Made by a program: the position numbers and the translations under genes. From a bacterium (GTDB lineage: Bacteria; Bacillota; Bacilli; Lactobacillales; Streptococcaceae), in NCBI GenBank assembly GCA_905221215.1, contig CAJNCI010000015.1, positions 1-28,305 of the forward strand: DNA of 28,305 nucleotides, read 5' to 3'. Every line of letters starts with the position of its first letter. The first letter of the stretch is position 1. The notes beneath the pieces are model-generated. The model was not told the origin of the DNA and searched no databases. It saw only the letters and a program-made list of their open reading frames with translations. Below are positions 7,463 to 15,587 of this stretch, piece by piece.

Positions 7463-7974
7463 TCTTTTACTAAATAACCAAGCTGATCCAAGGCCTCCTC
7501 GATATAGTGGAGGTCTTGTTGTGTTTCGGCTTCGACTAGATGGTAGTGGATACCATCTGTTAATTCAGACAGAGGTCTAAAGTCTGAATGCTCGACTTGT
7601 TCTAGAAAATGCTGAACATCTCGGCGACAAGACAGTTTAAGTAAGGTTTCAATTTCTCCATAGACGGGATGGTCAATCAAGGTGTTTTGAACACGTCCAC
7701 CATTATCTACGATGGCAAGGAGTTCTTGACCCATTTCTTCAACTTCATGTTTCACTTTAAAAAGTTTGTGGACGTATGGATTAACATCAACTTGCTTATA
7801 GACGTAGCCACGATTGGTGGATAGGATAGGAGCGCCATCGGCTCTCAAAATTGCAATGTCCTGTACAATGACCTGACGTGTGACATGAAAATGTTCCGCC
7901 AAACTTTGACCATTTAGAGCTTTAGGAGTTTCTTTCAAGAGTTGGAGCAGGGCTTGTTTGCGATCTTTTGTCAT
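7459..7974 (-). CDS. niaR: Niacin-responsive transcriptional repressor
   Basis: This 171-residue regulator has an N-terminal winged helix (residues ~5-60, with QSLAEHFHVTRQVIVQDIAI as the DNA-reading part) and a C-terminal 3H domain. The 3H histidines are visible at His69/His76 (VHKLFKVKH), His102 (DHPVYGEI) and His143/145 (GIHYHLVEA). The NiaR/YrxA family represses NAD-precursor genes when niacin is bound at a metal site formed by such histidines. It is the second gene of niaX-niaR, 11 bases after niaX, and so presumably autoregulated through the niaX promoter operator. Its final 22 codons are duplicated at 1264-1332. Confidence 0.88.
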   Translation of the reverse strand: MTKDRKQALLQLLKETPKALNGQSLAEHFHVTRQVIVQDIAILRADGAPILSTNRGYVYKQVDVNPYVHKLFKVKHEVEEMGQELLAIVDNGGRVQNTLIDHPVYGEIETLLKLSCRRDVQHFLEQVEHSDFRPLSELTDGIHYHLVEAETQQDLHYIEEALDQLGYLVKD

Positions 7975-7985
7975 AGTTCTTCCTT

Positions 7986-8513
7986 TTAACGGCGTTTTCG
8001 AAGTACTTTATAGACAGCTAGTGCTAATGTATAGTCTACCATACTATGGATAATTGTGCCAAATCCAACTAGCACAAATAGAACATAGAACATATTTTCT
8101 ACATTGGTACCGGAAGTTGCGTAAAAAAGGACACAGGCTAACACTTCAGCAAGGGCATGAACGATAGCCAAAACAAAGTTGAAAACCCAGGAAGATTTTG
8201 GTTTATCTAGGGTATCGGGGAATTTTTGTAGGTAAAGAGCTCCCAAAGTCCCAAAAAAGATATGGGAAAAAGCCCGAAAAACGATGACCATGGGATAGCC
8301 AGCCATCAAAAATCCAAAACTAGAGGCTAGGATGACAAAAACGGCCATCAAGGGAGACAGGAACATGGCAATAAAAATAGCGATGTGACTCCCCAACGTA
8401 TAGGAAGCAGGTGGAATGACAATCTTAAAGGGCATAACAATTGGAATCAAAATCGCAATAGCCGTTAAGAGGGCTGTCATTGTCATAAATTGTGTCTTTT
8501 TCCGTGTATTCAT
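7986..8513 (-). CDS. niaX: Niacin ECF transporter substrate-binding subunit
   Basis: This 175-residue integral membrane protein has about six hydrophobic segments, starts MNTRKKTQFMTMTALLTAIA and ends in a basic tail (VLRKRR). The N-terminal basic patch followed by an Ala/Leu-rich first helix is typical of ECF S components. Being co-transcribed with niaR identifies it as NiaX, which takes up nicotinate/nicotinamide by docking with a shared energising module encoded elsewhere. The frame extends 18 codons upstream, but ATG 8513 is preceded by AAAAGGAGA and the longer version would start inside the promoter. Confidence 0.87.
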   Translation of the reverse strand: MNTRKKTQFMTMTALLTAIAILIPIVMPFKIVIPPASYTLGSHIAIFIAMFLSPLMAVFVILASSFGFLMAGYPMVIVFRAFSHIFFGTLGALYLQKFPDTLDKPKSSWVFNFVLAIVHALAEVLACVLFYATSGTNVENMFYVLFVLVGFGTIIHSMVDYTLALAVYKVLRKRR

Positions 8514-8531
8514 AAGAATCTCCTTTTTATC

Positions 8532-8541
8532 TGTATATACA
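8532..8541 (-). promoter_or_regulatory. Candidate NiaR operator
   Basis: TGTATATACA is a perfect 10-bp palindrome at the predicted niaX transcription start, between the -10 and the ribosome-binding site. A repressor bound here would block transcription. Assignment to NiaR rests on position and on its gene being in the same operon. Confidence 0.5.
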
Positions 8542-8546
8542 CTAGT

Positions 8547-8575
8547 ATAGTACAATAAACAAGGCAATAAAGCAA
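8547..8575 (-). promoter_or_regulatory. Promoter of niaX-niaR
   Basis: On the minus strand: -35 TTGCTT (8570-8575), a 17-base spacer, -10 TACTAT (8547-8552). The predicted start is near 8540. Confidence 0.65.
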
Positions 8576-8648
8576 GGATTTACTTAGGTTTATAGGTCAT
8601 TTTTAAGTTGAAAGCTGGTAAAAATTTCACTAAAAAACAAACTACATC

Positions 8649-8690
8649 AAACAAAATCTCCACCTTCAGGTTTGAAAGCGGAGATTGTTT
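8649..8690 (-). terminator. Terminator of coaB-coaC-panT, probably bidirectional
   Basis: AATCTCC (8655-8661) pairs with GGAGATT (8680-8686), with A/T-rich extensions on both sides (AAACA and GTTTTT). It begins directly after the panT stop. Loop and stem closely match the terminator at 145-190. Confidence 0.65.
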
Positions 8691-9254
8691 TTATTTCTTC
8701 AAGGTTTGTAGTCTTGGGACAATAGCTAGGGTTAGAACTGCAGAAATAACTAATTCGGCAATTGAGTTTGTTGAAATAACAGTTGCTAGGAGTTTTTGGA
8801 TATTACCATCAAAGACATTTCCAAAAAGGTAGAAAATTCCACCAAGTACAAAGACTGTGTTGGTAAGTGAACCAAGGGCACCAGCTAAAATCAGACCAGT
8901 CTTGTTTTTCATTAGTTTATAGATTAGATAAGGAGTCAAACCAATCAAAATACGTGGGACGATAGCAATGATAGCTGAGTAGATGTTTCCGTTTGGTACG
9001 AAGGGAGAGAAGAGGTAGCTTGTCGGCAGAATCGTGATTGTGTTAACGGTCAAGCTAAGTAGCCCCATCAAAAATCCAAGTGTAATGCCAACTCGTGGAC
9101 CGTAAATAATGCTGGCAATAATGACAGGAATATGAACGATGGTCGGTTTGATTGGGAATGGGAAAAGGTTAAAGATAAGTGAGCTTAGAAAATGAATCAC
9201 AAGCATGGTTGCAAAAAAGATAGCAATGGGTGCAATATTAGAGCGTTTTTTCAT
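8691..9254 (-). CDS. panT: ECF transporter substrate-binding subunit, probably for pantothenate
   Basis: The 187-residue protein has about five or six membrane segments, a basic N-terminus (MKKRSNIAPIAIFFATMLVI) and the Gly-rich IIYGPRVGITLGFLMGLLSL common in ECF S components. Its ATG overlaps the end of coaC by 17 bases, so the two are translationally linked. The upstream genes make 4'-phosphopantetheine from phosphopantothenate. That context, and the known association of PanT-type S components with coaBC in Firmicutes, points to pantothenate uptake. The sequence alone only proves an S component, and the energising EcfAA'T genes are not in the window. Confidence 0.75.
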   Translation of the reverse strand: MKKRSNIAPIAIFFATMLVIHFLSSLIFNLFPFPIKPTIVHIPVIIASIIYGPRVGITLGFLMGLLSLTVNTITILPTSYLFSPFVPNGNIYSAIIAIVPRILIGLTPYLIYKLMKNKTGLILAGALGSLTNTVFVLGGIFYLFGNVFDGNIQKLLATVISTNSIAELVISAVLTLAIVPRLQTLKK

Positions 9255-9789
9255 CGAGAGTTTCCTTTATTCTTTCTAAAATAATTGTGAGGTCAGCTAA
9301 AGCTCCTCGTCCATGGTCTCCACAAGCTAGTAGGGATTCCTTAGGAGCAATCAGCTGATAGCCGTAGGTTTCTAATGTTTTCAGATTAGTCTGAGTTGCC
9401 GGATGGTCATACATTTTTGTATTCATTGCTGGTGCAATGAGTTTGGGAATATGACTTGGCAGGGCTAAAGCTGTACTGGTCACCATATTGTCCGCAAAGC
9501 CGTGGGCTAATTTTGCAACAGTGTTAGCAGTTGCAGGAGCCACGATAAATAAATCCGCTTTTTTTCCAAGTTCGATATGATTAACTTGGTCGGGATAAGG
9601 TTCCTTCATGACATCCAAGTGGACAGGATTCTGTGAGAGTACTTGTAGTGTCAAAGGTTGAATAAACTCTGTAGCAGCCTGAGTCATTAAGACAGTGACT
9701 TGATGGCCTTGTTTTTTTAGAGAACTGACTAAATCTGCCGACTTGTAAGAGGCGATTGACCCCGTTACAGCCAAGAGAATGTGTGCCAT
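9238..9789 (-). CDS. coaC: Phosphopantothenoylcysteine decarboxylase
   Basis: CoaC decarboxylates 4'-phosphopantothenoyl-cysteine to 4'-phosphopantetheine with FMN. The 183-residue HFCD-family flavoprotein shows the N-terminal nucleotide loop LLAVTGSIASYKSADL, the active-site His71 in NHIEL, the FMN/substrate motif PAMNTKMYDHP (120-130) and the flap Cys156 in LACGDHGRGAL. In many bacteria CoaB and CoaC are fused; here, as in other streptococci, they are separate genes. It follows coaB by 11 bases with AGAAAGGAA before its ATG, and overlaps panT by 17 bases. Confidence 0.93.
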   Translation of the reverse strand: MAHILLAVTGSIASYKSADLVSSLKKQGHQVTVLMTQAATEFIQPLTLQVLSQNPVHLDVMKEPYPDQVNHIELGKKADLFIVAPATANTVAKLAHGFADNMVTSTALALPSHIPKLIAPAMNTKMYDHPATQTNLKTLETYGYQLIAPKESLLACGDHGRGALADLTIILERIKETLDEKTL

Positions 9790-9800
9790 AGATTTCCTTT

Positions 9801-10490
9801 CTATGAATGATAGGCTTGAATTTTTTCAAGGAGGAGTTTTGCAATTTCTTCTTTAGTGTTAACAGTTTGAAGATGATCCTTCTCAACAAAGATAGCTCGG
9901 TGCTGATCTGCTGAGATTCGAGTCAGGTCATTTGCAATAATCAAGTCTGCTTGGTTATTGATAAGACTTTTTCTCGCAATGTCAACCAGACGGTCTTCGG
10001 TAACATCAACCAGCAGTTTGAAACCAATCAGATGAATAGCAGGATTCCATCCTTTGACTAGAGAGATGATTTTGGGTGTCTTTTTAAGGAACAAAACCTG
10101 AACCTCATCAGTTGAAGAAATCTTAGCCTGATGATTCTGCTTGTTTAAAAATTCTTCTAAATTGGAGCTAGATTGAACTTCCTCCAGTCCTGTCATATAA
10201 ACAGGAGTATAGTCAGATACAGCCATTGAGTGAATCAAGACTTGATAATCCTTGACACGTTCTTGCATTTCTAGAAGAAGGTCCTTGGTATTGTTAATTT
10301 CTCGAATACTTAGGTTGGGATGAGTTTCTGGCTTTAGAGCTCGTTTTGTCGTTATCAAACAAACTTCATGCCCTGCAGGAAGCAAGGTCTCTGTGATGAT
10401 TTTCCCCAAGCGCCCTGTAGAATGGTTAGTGATAGAGCGGACGCTATCGATAGCTTCACTGGTACCGCCCGATGTAACTAAAATTTTCAT
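9801..10490 (-). CDS. coaB: Phosphopantothenate-cysteine ligase
   Basis: CoaB joins 4'-phosphopantothenate and cysteine in CoA synthesis. The 229-residue monofunctional protein begins MKILVTSGGTSEAIDSVRSI and carries the nucleotide-binding stretch SITNHSTGRLG plus HSMAVSDYTP, IGFKLL and DLIIANDL, which match the DFP (CoaB) family. The frame can be extended to a GTG at 10505, but neither start has a Shine-Dalgarno sequence. ATG 10490 begins exactly where the promoter TACAAT (10497-10502) predicts transcription to start, so a leaderless mRNA is likely. It is first gene of coaB-coaC-panT. Confidence 0.9.
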   Translation of the reverse strand: MKILVTSGGTSEAIDSVRSITNHSTGRLGKIITETLLPAGHEVCLITTKRALKPETHPNLSIREINNTKDLLLEMQERVKDYQVLIHSMAVSDYTPVYMTGLEEVQSSSNLEEFLNKQNHQAKISSTDEVQVLFLKKTPKIISLVKGWNPAIHLIGFKLLVDVTEDRLVDIARKSLINNQADLIIANDLTRISADQHRAIFVEKDHLQTVNTKEEIAKLLLEKIQAYHS

Positions 10491-10496
10491 AGCACT

Positions 10497-10525
10497 ATTG
10501 TACACAAAAATAAACGGTAAGTAAA
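10497..10525 (-). promoter_or_regulatory. Promoter of coaB-coaC-panT, leaderless type
   Basis: On the minus strand: -35 TTTACT (10520-10525), 17-base spacer, -10 TACAAT (10497-10502), then six bases and the coaB ATG. The expected start coincides with the A of ATG 10490. No ribosome-binding site is present. Confidence 0.6.
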
Positions 10526-10563
10526 ATGAAAGCGATAAATTTTTTGTAAAAACGAAGATTTAC

Positions 10564-10580
10564 TATAGTTTCAAACTATA
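10564..10580. promoter_or_regulatory. 17-bp perfect palindrome between coaB and fhs
   Basis: TATAGTTT-C-AAACTATA is symmetrical around 10572. It lies between divergent promoters, about 40 bp upstream of the coaB -35. It resembles a dimer-binding operator; the binding protein is unknown. Confidence 0.4.
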
Positions 10581-10630
10581 AAGCCATATAAAATTTAAGA
10601 AAGGACTCTAAAAACCTTAAAAATAGGGGT

Positions 10631-10643
10631 ATTTACGAACGTT
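10631..10643 (+). promoter_or_regulatory. PurBox-like site upstream of fhs
   Basis: ATTTACGAACGTT matches the lactococcal/streptococcal PurBox AWWWCCGAACWWT at 11 of 13 positions. It lies about 38 bases upstream of the extended -10. fhs makes 10-formyl-tetrahydrofolate used in purine synthesis, so PurR activation is plausible. Confidence 0.4.
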
Positions 10644-10677
10644 TAGAGAGTTTTAGGATGTTAAAAATCTTGTTTTG

Positions 10678-10686
10678 TGTTATAAT
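10678..10686 (+). promoter_or_regulatory. Extended -10 promoter of fhs
   Basis: TGTTATAAT is a perfect extended -10 (TG at 10678-10679, TATAAT at 10681-10686). The -35 region is weak. fhs begins 33 bases downstream with AGAGGAG as ribosome-binding site. Confidence 0.7.
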
Positions 10687-10719
10687 GAATTATCATATAA
10701 GAGGTTAGAGGAGTTTTGA

Positions 10720-12390
10720 ATGAAAACAGATATTGAAATCGCACAGAGTATTGAGTTAAAACCAATCGTTGATGTTGTAGAGAAACTGGGTATTTCTTAC
10801 GATGATTTAGAGTTGTACGGAAAGTACAAGGCTAAACTCAGCTTTGATAAAATTCGTGCAGTTGAGAGTAATCCAGTTGGAAAATTGATCTTGGTTACTG
10901 CGATCAATCCAACGCCTGCAGGTGAAGGAAAATCAACTATTACCATTGGTCTTGCAGATGCCTTGAACAAGATTGGTAAAAAAACTATGATTGCTATTCG
11001 CGAACCATCTCTTGGTCCAGTAATGGGAATTAAGGGTGGTGCTGCAGGTGGTGGTTATGCCCAAGTTCTACCAATGGAAGACATCAACCTTCACTTTACT
11101 GGAGACATGCATGCCATTACAACTGCCAACAATGCTCTTTCTGCCTTGATTGACAACCACTTGCATCAAGGAAATGAGCTAGGAATTGACCAACGCCGTA
11201 TTCTCTGGAAACGTGTAGTGGACTTGAACGACCGCGCCCTTCGTCATGTAACCGTTGGACTTGGTGGTCCTCTAAACGGTATTCCTCGTGAGGATGGTTT
11301 TGATATTACAGTTGCTTCAGAAATCATGGCCATTCTTTGCTTGGCGACTGATATTGAGGATTTGAAACGCCGTTTGGCGAATATCGTTATCGGTTATCGC
11401 TATGACCGTACGCCTGTTTCTGTAGGTGATTTGCAGGTTGAGGGTGCGTTAGCATTGATTTTGAAAGATGCTATTAAGCCAAACTTGGTTCAGACAATTT
11501 ACGGTACACCTGCCTTTGTACACGGTGGTCCATTTGCCAATATCGCTCACGGATGTAACTCTGTCTTGGCAACTACAACAGCCCTTCACTTGGCTGATTA
11601 CACAGTTACTGAAGCTGGTTTTGGTGCAGACCTTGGTGCTGAGAAATTCCTTGATATCAAGACACCAAACTTGCCAACATCTCCAGATGCAGTAGTTATT
11701 GTCGCAACCCTTCGTGCCCTTAAGATGAATGGTGGTGTGGCTAAAGACGCTCTGACTGAAGAAAACGTAGAAGCAGTTCGTGCAGGTTTTGCCAACTTGA
11801 AACGCCACGTTGAAAATATCCGTAAATTTGGAGTAACTGCAGTAGTAGCTATCAACGAATTTGTTTCTGATACAGAAGCTGAAATCGCAGCCTTGAAAGA
11901 ACTCTGTGCCTCAATCGATGTACCAGTGGAGTTGGCTAGTGTCTGGGCTGATGGTGCAGAAGGTGGTGTAGCTCTTGCTGAAACGGTTGTCAAGACTATC
12001 GCTGAAAACCCAGCCAACTATACACGTCTTTATGACAATGAACTTTCTGTTCAAGAAAAGATTGAAAAAATTGTCACTGAAATCTACCGTGGTAGCAAAG
12101 TGAACTTTGAGAAGAAAGCTCAGACACAAATTTCTCAAATCGTTCAAAACGGATGGGATAAGTTGCCAATCTGTATGGCTAAAACTCAATATAGTTTCTC
12201 AGACAATCCTAATGCACTTGGAGCACCTGAAAACTTTGAAATTACCATTCGTGAATTGGTGCCAAAATTAGGTGCTGGCTTCATCGTTGCCCTAACTGGC
12301 GATGTCATGACCATGCCAGGACTTCCAAAACGACCAGCAGCCCTCAATATGGATGTTGAAAGCGACGGAACTGTTCTAGGCTTGTTCTAG
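10720..12390 (+). CDS. fhs: Formate-tetrahydrofolate ligase
   Basis: The enzyme condenses formate with tetrahydrofolate at the cost of ATP to give 10-formyl-tetrahydrofolate for purine and initiator-tRNA formylation. The 556-residue protein is full length. It shows the P-loop TPAGEGKST (65-73), the family stretches [20 protein letters not shown] and [19 protein letters not shown], and the C-terminal [18 protein letters not shown]. It is a single-gene unit with its own extended -10 promoter and terminator, divergent from coaB. The PurBox-like site upstream suggests purine-linked control. Confidence 0.97.
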   Translation: MKTDIEIAQSIELKPIVDVVEKLGISYDDLELYGKYKAKLSFDKIRAVESNPVGKLILVTAINPTPAGEGKSTITIGLADALNKIGKKTMIAIREPSLGPVMGIKGGAAGGGYAQVLPMEDINLHFTGDMHAITTANNALSALIDNHLHQGNELGIDQRRILWKRVVDLNDRALRHVTVGLGGPLNGIPREDGFDITVASEIMAILCLATDIEDLKRRLANIVIGYRYDRTPVSVGDLQVEGALALILKDAIKPNLVQTIYGTPAFVHGGPFANIAHGCNSVLATTTALHLADYTVTEAGFGADLGAEKFLDIKTPNLPTSPDAVVIVATLRALKMNGGVAKDALTEENVEAVRAGFANLKRHVENIRKFGVTAVVAINEFVSDTEAEIAALKELCASIDVPVELASVWADGAEGGVALAETVVKTIAENPANYTRLYDNELSVQEKIEKIVTEIYRGSKVNFEKKAQTQISQIVQNGWDKLPICMAKTQYSFSDNPNALGAPENFEITIRELVPKLGAGFIVALTGDVMTMPGLPKRPAALNMDVESDGTVLGLF

Positions 12391-12406
12391 TAGTTTAATT
12401 GAATTC

Positions 12407-12440
12407 AAATGAGTTTGGAAAAGCTATCCAAGCTCATTTT
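12407..12440 (+). terminator. fhs terminator
   Basis: AAATGAG-T-TTGGA (12407-12419) pairs with TCCAA-G-CTCATTT (12427-12439) around a short loop and is followed by TTCTT. It lies 17 bases after the fhs stop. Confidence 0.8.
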
Positions 12441-12530
12441 CTTATCTAGATATAAGGCCATATTTTCAGCTGATGAGAGAGCTGTCTTCTACACACAATT
12501 AATCTAGGTAAAGATATTTTCCCTGATTTC

Positions 12531-12539
12531 TGATATAAT
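12531..12539 (+). promoter_or_regulatory. Extended -10 promoter of pcrA
   Basis: TGATATAAT is an extended -10 located 33 bases before the pcrA ATG. No clear -35 is visible. AAGGAAGAG upstream of the ATG serves as ribosome-binding site. Confidence 0.65.
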
Positions 12540-12572
12540 AGAAATATTGACTTCAAGAGTAAGGAAGAGAAG

Positions 12573-14864
12573 ATGAACGCATTATTAAATGGAATGAATG
12601 ACCGTCAGGCTGAGGCGGTGCAAACGACAGAAGGTCCCTTATTGATCATGGCGGGGGCTGGTTCTGGAAAGACCCGAGTTTTGACCCACCGCATTGCTTA
12701 TCTGATTGATGAAAAGCTGGTCAATCCTTGGAATATCTTGGCCATTACCTTTACTAATAAGGCTGCGCGTGAGATGAAAGAGCGTGCTTATAACCTTAAT
12801 CCAGCTACTCAGGACTGTCTGATTGCGACCTTCCACTCCATGTGTGTTCGTATCCTGCGTCGTGATGCGGACCATATTGGCTACAACCGTAATTTTACTA
12901 TTGTAGATCCTGGTGAACAGCGAACTCTTATGAAACGAATTCTCAAGCAATTAAACTTAGATCCGAAAAAATGGAATGAACGGACTATTTTGGGAACCAT
13001 TTCCAATGCTAAGAATGACCTAATTGATGATGTGGCTTATGCTGCCCAGGCTGGCGATATGTACACGCAAATCGTAGCTCAGTGTTATACAGCCTATCAG
13101 AAAGAGCTTCGCCAGTCTGAGTCTGTCGACTTTGATGATTTGATTATGCTGACCTTGCGTCTTTTTGATCAAAATCCTGATGTCTTGACCTACTACCAGC
13201 AGAAGTTTCAGTACATCCATGTTGATGAGTACCAAGATACCAACCACGCTCAGTATCAATTGGTCAAACTCTTGGCTTCCCGTTTTAAAAATATCTGTGT
13301 GGTTGGGGATGCTGACCAGTCTATCTACGGTTGGCGTGGTGCTGATATGCAGAATATATTGGACTTCGAAAAGGATTATCCTCAAGCCAAGGTTGTTTTG
13401 TTGGAGGAAAATTACCGCTCAACTAAAACCATTCTCCAAGCGGCCAATGAGGTTATTAAAAACAATAAAAACCGCCGTCCTAAGAATCTCTGGACCCAAA
13501 ATGCGGATGGAGAACAAATCGTTTACTATCGTGCCAATGATGAGCTGGACGAGGCTGTATTTGTAGCCAGAACCATCGATGAACTTAGTCGCAGTCAAAA
13601 CTTCCTTCACAAGGATTTTGCAGTTCTCTATCGGACTAATGCCCAGTCCCGTACTATTGAGGAAGCCCTGCTCAAGTCCAACATCCCTTATACAATGGTC
13701 GGCGGGACTAAGTTCTACAGCCGTAAGGAAATTCGTGACATTATCGCTTATCTTAACCTCATTGCTAATTTGAGTGACAATATTAGTTTTGAGCGTATTA
13801 TCAACGAGCCTAAACGTGGAATAGGGCCAGGAACGGTTGAGAAAATCCGTGATTTTGCCAATATGCAAAACATGTCTATGCTAGATGCTTCAGCCAATAT
13901 CATGTTGTCTGGTATCAAGGGGAAGGTAGCCCAGTCTATCTGGGATTTTGCCAATATGGTTCTGGATTTGCGGGAGCAACTGGATCAATTAAGTATTACT
14001 GAGTTGGTTGAGGCCGTCCTTGAAAAAACAGGTTATGTCGATATTCTTAATGCCCAAGCGACTCTAGAAAGCAAGGCTCGGGTTGAAAATATCGAAGAGT
14101 TCCTCTCTGTGACGAAAAACTTTGATGATACCTCTGATGTGCCCGAAGAGGAAACTGGTTTGGACAAACTGAGTCGTTTCTTAAATGACTTGGCCTTGAT
14201 TGCGGATACAGATTCAGGTAGTCAGGAGACATCAGAAGTGACCTTGATGACCCTGCATGCTGCCAAAGGTCTCGAGTTTCCAGTTGTCTTTTTGATTGGG
14301 ATGGAAGAAAATGTCTTTCCACTTAGTCGTGCAGCTGAAGATCAAGATGAATTAGAAGAAGAACGCCGTCTGGCCTATGTAGGAATTACGCGTGCAGAGA
14401 AAATTCTCTATCTGACCAATGCCAACTCGCGCCTGCTTTTCGGTCGTACTAACTACAACCGTCCGACTCGTTTTATTAATGAAATTAGTTCAGACTTACT
14501 TGAGTATCAAGGATTGGCCCGTCCAGCAAATACAAGCTTTAAAGCGTCTTATAGCAGTGGTGGGGTTGCCTTCGGTCAAGGTATGAGTCTTGCCCAGGCC
14601 CTCCAAGACCGTAAACGCAGTGCGGCCCCAAAAACTATCCAGTCAAATGGTCTTCCGTTTGGTCAATTTTCAGCCGGTGCAAAATCAGCGTCTAACGAGA
14701 CAAATTGGTCCATTGGTGACATTGCCCTCCACAAGAAATGGGGAGAGGGAACTGTTCTGGAAGTTTCAGGTAGCGGTGCTACGCAGGAATTGAAAATCAA
14801 TTTCCCAGAAGTAGGTTTGAAAAAACTTTTGGCCAGTGTGGCCCCAATTGAGAAAAAAATCTAA
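12573..14864 (+). CDS. pcrA: ATP-dependent DNA helicase PcrA (UvrD type)
   Basis: PcrA is a 3'-to-5' superfamily 1 helicase used in replication restart, repair and clearing RecA or stalled RNA polymerase from DNA. The 763-residue product carries the Q-motif region (MNDRQAEAV), motif I GAGSGKT (28-34), motif Ia [10 protein letters not shown], motif II DEYQDTN, motif [19 protein letters not shown], motif [10 protein letters not shown], motif [14 protein letters not shown] and motif [16 protein letters not shown] flexible linker and a C-terminal Tudor-like domain ([12 protein letters not shown]...) follow. Length and motif order are normal. It has its own promoter. Confidence 0.97.
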   Translation: MNALLNGMNDRQAEAVQTTEGPLLIMAGAGSGKTRVLTHRIAYLIDEKLVNPWNILAITFTNKAAREMKERAYNLNPATQDCLIATFHSMCVRILRRDADHIGYNRNFTIVDPGEQRTLMKRILKQLNLDPKKWNERTILGTISNAKNDLIDDVAYAAQAGDMYTQIVAQCYTAYQKELRQSESVDFDDLIMLTLRLFDQNPDVLTYYQQKFQYIHVDEYQDTNHAQYQLVKLLASRFKNICVVGDADQSIYGWRGADMQNILDFEKDYPQAKVVLLEENYRSTKTILQAANEVIKNNKNRRPKNLWTQNADGEQIVYYRANDELDEAVFVARTIDELSRSQNFLHKDFAVLYRTNAQSRTIEEALLKSNIPYTMVGGTKFYSRKEIRDIIAYLNLIANLSDNISFERIINEPKRGIGPGTVEKIRDFANMQNMSMLDASANIMLSGIKGKVAQSIWDFANMVLDLREQLDQLSITELVEAVLEKTGYVDILNAQATLESKARVENIEEFLSVTKNFDDTSDVPEEETGLDKLSRFLNDLALIADTDSGSQETSEVTLMTLHAAKGLEFPVVFLIGMEENVFPLSRAAEDQDELEEERRLAYVGITRAEKILYLTNANSRLLFGRTNYNRPTRFINEISSDLLEYQGLARPANTSFKASYSSGGVAFGQGMSLAQALQDRKRSAAPKTIQSNGLPFGQFSAGAKSASNETNWSIGDIALHKKWGEGTVLEVSGSGATQELKINFPEVGLKKLLASVAPIEKKI

Positions 14865-14870
14865 TTTTTC

Positions 14871-14906
14871 ATCCTTCTCACGAATAATAAAGTGAGGAGG
14901 ATTTTT
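14871..14906 (+). terminator. pcrA terminator hairpin that encloses the radC ribosome-binding site
   Basis: CCTTCTCAC (14873-14881) pairs with GTGAGGAGG (14892-14900, one G-U pair) around a 10-base loop, followed by ATTTTT. The right arm is the Shine-Dalgarno sequence of radC. Transcripts from pcrA should terminate here or hide the radC start. Confidence 0.7.
14879..14886 (+). promoter_or_regulatory. cin-box (ComX promoter) of radC
   Basis: CACGAATA differs by one base from the streptococcal competence sigma-factor box TACGAATA, and a T-run (TTTTTC) lies upstream. radC is a known late competence gene in S. pneumoniae. The box is 20 bases before the radC ATG, so transcription would start near 14892. 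Confidence 0.65.
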
Positions 14907-15587
14907 ATGTACAGTATTTCATTCCAAGAAGATTCATTATTACCGAGAGAAAGACTTGCCCAAGAAGGAGTGGAAGCGCTTAGTAACCAAGAGTTACTAG
15001 CTATTTTACTCAGAACAGGGACACGTCAGTCCAGTGTTTTTGAAATTGCCCAGAAAGTCTTGAGCAATCTTTCAAGCCTAACAGATTTGAAAAAAATGAC
15101 CCTGCAGGAATTACAGAGTCTGTCTGGTATTGGGCGAGTTAAGGCCATAGAATTACAAGCCATGATTGAACTGGGACATCGTATTCATAAACACGAAACT
15201 ATTGAGATGGAAAGTATTCTCAGCAGTCAAAAGTTGGCCAAGAAGATGCAGCAGGAATTGGGCCATAAAAAACAAGAGCACCTGGTGGCGCTCTATCTCA
15301 ATACTCAAAATCAAATCATCCATCAACAGACCATTTTTATCGGCTCTGCCACTCGTAGTATCGCTGAGCCGCGAGAGATTCTTCATTATGCCATCAAGCA
15401 TATGGCGACCTCTCTCATCTTGGTTCATAATCATCCCTCAGGAGCGGTAGCCCCAAGCCGAAATGATGATCATGTCACTAAACTTGTTAAAGAAGCCTGC
15501 GATCTGATGGGAATTGTTCTCTTAGACCATTTGATTGTCTCTCACTCCAGCTACTTTAGTTATCGAGAAAAGACAGATTTAATCTAA
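14907..15587 (+). CDS. radC: RadC family JAB-domain protein, competence-linked
   Basis: The 226-residue protein has a helix-hairpin-helix region ([20 protein letters not shown]) and a C-terminal JAB/MPN metalloprotease-like domain with the metal signature [14 protein letters not shown]. Despite its name, RadC is not clearly a repair enzyme and its biochemical role is unsettled. In pneumococcus it is induced during competence. GTG 14892 is in frame, but ATG 14907 has GAGGAGG spaced 6 bases away. A terminator-like hairpin covers that site, and the cin-box lies at the junction of the hairpin's left arm and loop. Its stop overlaps the convergent amidotransferase stop by 3 bases. Confidence 0.92.
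   Translation: MYSISFQEDSLLPRERLAQEGVEALSNQELLAILLRTGTRQSSVFEIAQKVLSNLSSLTDLKKMTLQELQSLSGIGRVKAIELQAMIELGHRIHKHETIEMESILSSQKLAKKMQQELGHKKQEHLVALYLNTQNQIIHQQTIFIGSATRSIAEPREILHYAIKHMATSLILVHNHPSGAVAPSRNDDHVTKLVKEACDLMGIVLLDHLIVSHSSYFSYREKTDLI

Larger units (their letters stand above)
7321..7527. repeat. Diverged direct repeat flanking the rbs locus, copy B
   Basis: This is the partner of 1126-1332: 207 bases, ungapped, same orientation. It contains the intact end of the NUDIX-like reading frame and the 3' end of the complete niaR. The sequence to its left (7245-7320) is unrelated to that left of copy A. Confidence 0.85.

Noticed and set aside
1126..7527. The flanking repeats as a target-site duplication of a transposon carrying rbs.
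   Set aside because: They are 207 bp long and about 11% diverged, with no transposase or inverted ends at the borders. Homologous recombination explains them better.
8608..8832. Plus-strand 74-codon open frame over the panT end.
   Set aside because: It is antisense to panT, passes through its terminator, and has no ribosome-binding site or family features.
11449..12189. Several minus-strand open frames of 90-140 codons inside fhs.
   Set aside because: They are shadows of a strongly biased coding sequence, have no ribosome-binding sites and look compositionally odd (Cys/Ser/Thr-rich).
12470..12492. CAGCTGATGAGAGAGCTG hairpin in the fhs-pcrA spacer as a second terminator.
   Set aside because: The stem is only 5 bp and no T-run follows.
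14047..14322. Minus-strand 91-codon frame inside pcrA.
   Set aside because: It lies opposite conserved helicase motifs V and VI, and no start signals are present.
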